Shown here: positions 25,701-34,700 of the stretch, in pieces | How positions within the stretch are numbered: position 1 is the first letter of the stretch | Layout of the letters: each line of letters begins with the position of its first letter | Assembly (NCBI GenBank): GCA_037039925.1 | Contig: JAXRKP010000101.1 | Coordinates: 72,501 to 136,500 of the forward strand | Origin: Doris montereyensis | Taxonomy: Eukaryota > Mollusca > Gastropoda > Nudibranchia > Dorididae | Length of the DNA stretch: 64,000 bases | Direction of reading: 5' to 3' | The notes under the pieces: model-generated | The model's database searches: none | What the model was told of the DNA's origin: nothing | What the model saw: the letters and a program-made list of their open reading frames with translations, nothing else | Position numbers and translations under genes: made by a program

Positions 25701-28700
25701 AGCAATACCATATCATTTGAAAAATACACACAGTGTAATAATATAGTATCGGTTTCTCTGTGTGTCCATAACTACAAAATCAGCCGATAGTATTCTTAGT
25801 TAAATGAAAAGAATGTCAAAAATAATTAAAATAAAGGAAAATAAAATAAAATAAAATTGTCCAATATTTAAATGAAATCTATGTGATGAAAGCTGACTTT
25901 TTAAGGGCTCTCTCTTTTTTTTTTTTTACTCGCTCACACTCTCTGTCTCTCCCACTCATTCTCACTCTCTCTCTCTCTCTCTATTTCCCAATAGACTCTC
26001 TCTCTCCCCTTTTGTGTATTTCTCACTAGACTCTCTGTCTCTCTCTGTCTCTCTCTCTCTCTCTCTTCTCTCACTTCCCTCTCTCTCTCTCTATGACTCT
26101 CTCTCTATTTCCCTTCTCACTCTCTGTCTCTCATTCCCCCTGGATATAGACTTTAGGAATGACTGTCTCACATTTCACCCCCTGGATATGACTTTAGTCT
26201 GTCTCACATTTCACCCCCTAGATATGACTTTAGTCTGTCTCACATTTCACCACCTGGATATGACTCTAGTCTGTCTCACATTTCACCACCTAGATATGAC
26301 TCTAGTCTGTCTCACATTTCACCACCTAGATATGACTCTAGTCTGTCCCACATTTCACCACCTAGATATGACTCTAGTCTGTTCACATTTCACCACCTGG
26401 ATATGACTTTAGTCTGTCTCACATTTCACCACCTGGATATGACTTTAGTCTGTCCCACATTTCACCACCTGATATGACTTTAGTCTGTCCCACATTTCAC
26501 CACCTGGATAAGACTTTAGTCTGTCCCACATTTCACCACCTGGATATGACTTTAGTCTGTCCCACATTTCACCACCTGGATATGACTCTAGTCTGTCCCA
26601 CATTTCACCACCTGGATATGACTTTAGTCTGTCCCACATTTCACCACCTAGATATGACTTTAGTCTGTCCCACATTTCACCACCTAGATATGACTGAGTC
26701 TGTCCCACATTTCACCACCTTTAGATATGACTTTAGTCTGTCCCACATTTTACCACCTGGATATGACCTGGATATGACTTTAGTCTGTCCCACATTTTAC
26801 CACCTGGATATGACTGTAGTCTGTCCCACATTTTACCACCTGGATATGACTCCTAGTCTGTCCCACATTTTACCACCTGGATATGACTTTAGTCTGTCCC
26901 ACATTTCACCACCTGGATATGACTTTAGTCTGTCCCACATTTCACCACCTGGATATGACTTTAGTCTGTCCCAATTTCACCACCTGGATATGACTTTAGT
27001 CTGTCCCATATTTCACAACATGGATATGACTCTAGTCTGTCCCACATTTCACCACCTGGATATGACTCTAGTCTGTCCCACATTTCACCACCTGGATATG
27101 ACTTTAGTCTGTCCCACATTTCACCACCTTGATATGACTTTAGTCTGTCCCACATTTCACCACCTGGATATGACTTTAGTCTGTCCCACATTTCACCACC
27201 TGGATAAGACTTTAATCTGTCCCACATTTCACCACCTGGATATGACTTTAGTCTGTCCCACATTTCACCACCTGGATATGACTCTAGTCTGTCCCACATT
27301 TCACCACCTGGATATGACTTTAGTCTGTCCCACATTTCACCACCTGGATATGACTTTAGTCTGTCCCACATTTCACCACCTAGATATGACTTTAGTCTGT
27401 CCCACATTTCACCACCTGGATATGACTTTAGTCTGTCCACATTTCACCACCTGGATATGACTTTAGTCTGTCTCACATTTCACCACCTGGATATGACTTT
27501 AGTCTGTCCCACATTTCACCACCTGGATATGACTTTAGTCTGTCCCACATTTCACCACCTGGATAGATGACTCTAAGTCTGTCCCACATTTCACCACCTG
27601 GATATGACTTCTAGTCTGTCCCACATTTCACCCCTGGATACTTTGACACCACCTGGAATCTGTCCCACATTTCACCACCTGGATGTGACTTAGTCTGTCC
27701 CACATTTCACCACCTGGATATGACTCTAGTCTGTCCCACATTTCACCACCTGATATGACTCTAGTCTGTCCCACATTTCACCACCTGGATATGACTCTAG
27801 TCTGTCCCACATTTCACCACCTGGATGTGACTCTAAGTCTGTCCCACATTTCACCACCTGGATATGACTCTAGTCTGTCCCACATTTCACCACCTGGATA
27901 AGACTTTAGTCTGTCCCACATTTCACCACCTGGACTTTAGTCTGACTCTGGATGTGTCTGTCCCACATTTCACCACCTGGATGTGACTTTAGTCTGTCCC
28001 ACATTTCACCACCTTGATTTGACTTTAGTCTGTCCCACATTTCACCACCTGGATCTGACTTTAGTCTGTCCCACATTTCACCACCTGGATCTGACTCTAG
28101 TCTGTCCCAGCATTGAATTCACTCAAAGACCTGGATAAAACTCTAGTCTGTCCTCATTTCACCTCTGATCTGACTTTTCTGTCCACATTTCACCACCTGG
28201 ATAAGACTCTCTGTCCCACATTTCACCACCTGATATGACTTTAGTCTGTCCCACATTTCACACCTGGATATGACTTTCTGTCCACATTTCACCACCTAGA
28301 TATGACCTAGTCTGTCCCACATTTCACCACCTAGATATGACTTTAGTCTGTCCCACATTTCACCACCTGATATGACTTTAGTCTGTCCCACATCTACCAC
28401 CTGGATATGACTCTAGTCTGTCCCACATTTCACCACCTTGATAAGACTCTAGTCTGTCCCACATTTGGGTCTGGATATGACTCTGTCTGTCCCACATTTC
28501 ACCACCTAGATATGACTCTAGTCTGTCCCACATTTCACCACCTTGATAAGACTTTAGTCTGTCCCACATTTTACCACCTGATATGACTCTAGTCTGTCCC
28601 ACATTTCACCACCTAGATATGACTTTAGTCTGTCCCACATTTCACCACCTGGATATGACTCTAGTCTGTCTCACATTTCACCACCTGGATATGACTCTAG

Positions 28701-31700
28701 TCTGTCCCACATTTCACCACCTGGATAGGATCTAGTCTGTGCCACATTTCACCTGGACAGTGACTCTAGTCTGTCCCACATTTCACCACCTTGATGGGGG
28801 TTTTGTCTGTCCCACATTTCACTCACCTTGATGGGACTTTAGTCTGTCCCACACCTTGATGGGTTTTGTCTGTCCCATAGGAACACAACATGGGAGCTAG
28901 TCTGTCCCATATTTCACTCCCTGTCCCATATTTCACTCCCCAATTGATGCTGAAACCCACTGACGCCTGGGTCCAGCCGGAAAATAAGCATTGAATGTCA
29001 TTCTCAAAGAACTTGAATTTAAGTCGAATTTGAATCTTGGGAAATATAGAAGATACATAGCCTAGATATCTCAATGAAATTATGTTTTTCACCCAAACTG
29101 ATTTCCTCTGTTTCAGGCAGATCCTACTGCCAACAGTATGGAGTCCAGAAAGGTTTCATTTACCACCTCCTACGCTACTTCCTCCTCCTAAACTGGCAAA
29201 AGAACTTGAACATCAGACCCAGAGAATTTCTGACGCTCTGTGCTTGGGTCATGGATGAACATGACTGCAGCATCACCGGAAGATGAAAATGCTCCCAGGA
29301 GGGTCACAATTGAGAGCTGGTTTCTTGTAAGTGTGCAAAGTGAAGAGTCAATGAGGTTGTTATGACCAGTGCTTATCCCAGTTTCTGTAGCATGCAGTGT
29401 AACATTTAATGCATCACCTCCCTTCCTCTACAGGACGCTAGTCTGTCATAGAATTTTATCCCAAGTTGGAGTTGGTGCCCATTTTGCCTAAAAGAACAAA
29501 GGGCAAAGTGTGATTGATCTTTCCCAAGGAACACAGATTGACATTTCACCACCTGGATGAGTGGGCACTGCCAGGATTCTGTCCTGGACCTCACAAATCC
29601 AAGCCTGACCACTAGACCGCCAAAGCTATACAAAGGTCATTAATCACAACTGGGAAAAAAAACAGTCATTTTCAAAATCACAGTTGAATCATTTGCTTGC
29701 TGCATATTGAACATTGAGAAGAGAATAGATGCAAGGATGATTGATTGTTAGCTTGCATATTGAACATTGAGAAATGAACAGATGCAAGGATGATTAGTTT
29801 GCTTGCAGATTGAACATTGAGAAAAGAACAGATTCAAGGAGGATTGATGTTTGCTTGCAGATTGAATATTGAGACGAGAACAGATGCAAGGGTGATTGAT
29901 GTTTACTTGCAGATTGAACATTGAGAACCATCCAGATGCAAGGATGATTGAATTTTTTGCAGATTGAACATTGAGAAAAGAACAAATTGATTGACAGATT
30001 GAACATTGAGAAAAGAACAGATGCAAAGGTGATTGATGTTTGCTTGTACATTGAACATTGAGAAAAGAACAGATGCAAGGATAATTGATGTTTGCTTGCA
30101 GATTGAACATTGAGAAGACAACAGATGCAAGGGTGACTGATGTTTGCTTGCAGATTGAACATTGAGAAACGAACAGATGCAAGGATGATTGATATTTGCT
30201 TGCAGATTGAACATTGAAAAAGAACAGATGCAAGGATGATTGATGTTTAGTTGCAAATTGAACATGGAGAAACAAACAGATGCAAGTGATTGATGTTTGC
30301 TTGTCTGATTGAACATTGACAAAAAAAGAACAGATGCAAGGGTGATTGATGTTTGTATTGAACATTGAAAAAGAACAGATGCAAGGATGATTGAATTTTG
30401 CTTGCAGATTGAACATTGAGAACAGAACAGATACAAGGCTGATTGATGTTGCAGGAAAGGCAAGAGGCTGCAAATAATTAAATAATTTTGTGTCTGCATT
30501 GTTGTTTTAAAAACATTTTTTAAAATCACCTTTTCATATATTGTGTCTTCTTTCCAAACATGAAGTAAGTGTAAAGTCAATTGTTCTTGCAAAGTGCGAG
30601 ACAGGCGCAGGTTGATTCCACTTCCCACTCACACCCCCCCCCACCACCCGTTTTTTCCCAGACACACGCACAGCCACAGGTACAAGAAAAAGCATGAATG
30701 GAAATTCAAATGATATGATGATATTAATGGCTTTAAGTGTATACCTTTCCCTATATAAATGTGAAGTAAATTCCATACTCAGAGTTGAGTTTCAGAAGGA
30801 GAGTCCCAATTTTTTTTAGCATACTGCAAAGTGTGGTAGTTTGTTATTGCTTTCCACACCGCCTTAAGTTTTGCTGTTTGAAAATTCAGAGGAACTGATT
30901 TAGCTACTTGGTTGATAGGAGGGACAGAAAATTTTTGCCTGGACTGCGAATAGAACTTGGGCCTCCCAGGTGGTAGTCAGGATTCTACCGACTAAACTAT
31001 GCTGTGACATCATTTAATTCTCCCCTTCATAACATTTCAGTTATTGTTCCGTCTAGCCTATGCTTTCCTTGGAAACGTGTTGAACTTGTCACATGCCTTC
31101 CCTGCACCACCGATCTTTTCTCTGGTGCAACGTGTCTGGCTCTTTACACGTCCATTGCTGTGACAGGTAAGACTAAGACGTGATAATCCCAATGACAATC
31201 CTAAGTGATACTCCCCATTATAATCCCCATGGTAGTCCCCATGACAGTCTCCATGATAGTCTCCATGATAGTCCCTAGAATAATCCCCATTATAGTCTCC
31301 ATGACAATCCCCATGATAGTCTCCATGATAGTCCCTAAGATAATCCCCATGAGTCCCTAAGATAATCCCCATGATGGTCACCATGATAGTCCATGATATC
31401 CATAAGATAATCCCCATGATAGTCCTCAAGATAGTCCCCATGACAATCCCCATGCTAGTCCCTAAGATAATCCTCATGATAGTCTCTAAGATAATCCCCA
31501 TGATAGTCCCTAACATAGATAATCAACTCATGATAGTCCCTAAGATAATCCCCATGATAGTCTCTAAGATAATCCCCATGATAGTCCCTAAGATAATCCC
31601 CATGATAGTCCCTAAGATAATCCCCATGATAGTCCCTAAGATAATCCCCATGATAGTCCCTAAGATAATCCTCATGATAGTCCCTAAGATAATCCCCATG

Positions 31701-34700
31701 ATAGTCCCTAAGATAATCCCCATGATAGTCCCTAAGATAATCCCCATGATAGTCCCTAAGATAATCCCCATGATAGTCCCTAAGATAATCCCCATGATAG
31801 TCCCTAAGATAATCCCCATGATAGTCCCTAAGATAATCCCCATGATAGTCCCTAAGATAATCCCCATGATAGTCCCTAAGATAATCCCCATGATAGTCCC
31901 TAACATAATCCCCATGATAGTCCCTAAGATAATCCCCATGATAGTCCCTAAGATAATCCCCATGATAGTCCCTAAGATAATCCCCATGATAGTCCCTAAG
32001 ATAATCCCCATGATAGTCCCTAAGATAATCCCCATGATAGTCCCTAAGATAATCCCCATGATAGTCCCTAAGATAATCCCCATGATAGTCCCTAAGATAA
32101 TCCCCATGATAGTCCCAGATAATCCCCATGATAGTCCCTAAGATAATCCCCATGGTAGTCCCTAAGATAATCCCCATGATAGTCCCTAAGATAATACCCA
32201 TGGTAGTCCCTAAGATAATCCCCATGATAGTCCCTAAGATAATCCCCATGATAGTCCCTAAGATAATCCCCATGATAGTCCCTAAGATAATCCCCATGAT
32301 AGTCCCTAAGATAAACATGATAATCCCTAAGATAATCCCATGATAGTCCCTAAGATAATCCCCATGATAGTCCCTAAGATAATCCCCATGATAATTCCCA
32401 CAACAATCTCCATGATAATATCTAAGATAATCCCATGATTGATGTTTCTTAGATAATCCCCATGGTAATATCTAAGATAATCCCCATAATAGTCTCCATG
32501 ATAGTCAATCATCTATGATAATCTCCATGATAGTCTCCTAAGATGTCCCCATGATAGATGATAGTCTCTAAGATAATCCATGATAGTCTCTAAGATAATC
32601 CATTGATAGTCCCGAACATAATCCCCATGATAGTCTCCATGATAGTCTCTAAGATAAATGATAGTCTCCATGATAGTCCCAAAGATAATTCCCCATGATA
32701 ATCCCCATGATAGTCTCCATGATAGTCTCTAAGATAATCCCCAGATAGCAAGGTGATCCCCATGATAGTTTCCATGAGATCCCTAATATAGTCCCCATGA
32801 ACAGATAGTCCATAAGATAGTCCCCATGATAATCTCAATGATAGTCTCCATGATAGTCCCTAAGATAGTCCCCATGATAGTCCCTAAGATAGTCTCCATG
32901 ATAGTCCCCAAGATAATCCCCATGATAGATCCATGATAGTCCCTAAGATAATCTCCATGACAATCCCCATTATAGTCTCAAGTCCCTAAGATAATTGACA
33001 ATTCCTGATAGTCTCTATGATAGTCCCTAAGATAATCTCCATGACAATCCCCATGATAGTCTCTATGATAGTCCCTAAGATAATCTCCATGACAATCCCC
33101 ATGATATATGATAGTCCCTAAGATAATCTCCATGACAATCCCCATGATAGTCTCTATGATAGTCCCTAAGATAATCTCCATGACAATCCCCATGATAGTC
33201 TCCATGATAGTCCCTAAGATAATCTCCATGACAGATCCATGATAGTGATTGATGTTTCTATGACAATCCCCAATAGTCTCCATGATAGTCCCTAAGATAA
33301 TTCCCATGACAATCCCCATGATAGTCTCCATGATAGTCCCTAAGATAATTCCCATGAAGTCCCCATGATAGTCTCCATGATAGATCCCTAGGATAATCCC
33401 CATTGATAGTCTCCATGATAGTCCCAGATAATCCCCATGATAGTCTCCATGATAGTCCCAGGATAATCCCCATGATAGTCTCCATGATAGTCTCTTGATA
33501 ATCCCAGATAATCCATGATAGTCTCCATGATAATCCCTAGATAGTCCCCATGATAGTCTCCAAGATAGTTGATTGATGTCCCCATGATAGTCTCCATGAT
33601 AGCCCCTAGGATAATTCCCATGATAGTCTCCATGATAGTCTCAATGATAGTTGATAGTCCCCATGATAGTCTCCATGATAGTTAAGATAGTCCCCATGAT
33701 AGTCCCCATGATAGTCTCCATGATAGTCCCTAAGATAATCTGATTGATGTCCCCATGATAGTCTCCAAGATACATGATAATCACCAAGATAGTCTTTGAT
33801 AGTCCCTAAGATAGTCTCCATGATAGTCCTTAAGATAGTCTTTTGAGACAAGATAGTCCCCATGATTTTGCCTAAGATAGTCCCCATGATAGTCCCCATG
33901 ATTTTGCCTAAGATAGTCCCCATGATAGTCCCCAAGATAGTATGATAGTCCCCAAGATAGTTGCCCATGATAGTCCCCATGATGGAGATAGTCCCCATGA
34001 TATTGCCTAAGATAGTCCCATGATAGTCCCTAAGATAGTCCCCATGATATTCCCTAAGATAGTCCCCATGATATTGCCTAAGATAGTCCCCATGATATTG
34101 CCTAAGATAGTCCCCATGATATTGCCTAAGATAGTCCCCATGATATTGCCTAAGATAGTCCCCATGATATTCCCTAAGATAGTCCACATGATAGTGCCTA
34201 AGATAGTCCCCATGATATTGCCTAAGATAGTCCCCATGATATTGCCTAAGATAGTCCCCATGATTTGCCTGATAGTCCCCATGATAGTCCCCATGATAGT
34301 CCCCATGATAGTCCCCATGATAATCCCCATGATAGTCCCCATGATAGTCCCCATGAGAATCCCCATGATAGTCTCCATGATAGTCCCCATGATAGTCCCC
34401 ATGATAGTCCCCATGATAGTCCCCATGATAGTCCCCATGATAGTCCCCATGATAGTCCCCATGATAGTCCCCATGATAGTCCCCATGATAGTCCCCATGA
34501 TAGTCCCCATGATAGTCCCCATGATAGTCCCCATGATAGTCCCCATGATAGTCCCCATGATAGTTCCATGATAGTCCCCATGATAGTTCCCATGATAGTC
34601 CCCATGACAGTCCCATGATAGTCTCCATGATAGTCCCCATGATAGTCCCCATGATAGTCCCCATGATAGTCCCCATGATAGTCTCCATGACAGTCCCCAT

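Noticed and set aside
26474..27460. 328-codon frame MTLVCPTFHHLD repeated
   Set aside because: Translation of the 36-bp intronic array; the opposite strand is open too.
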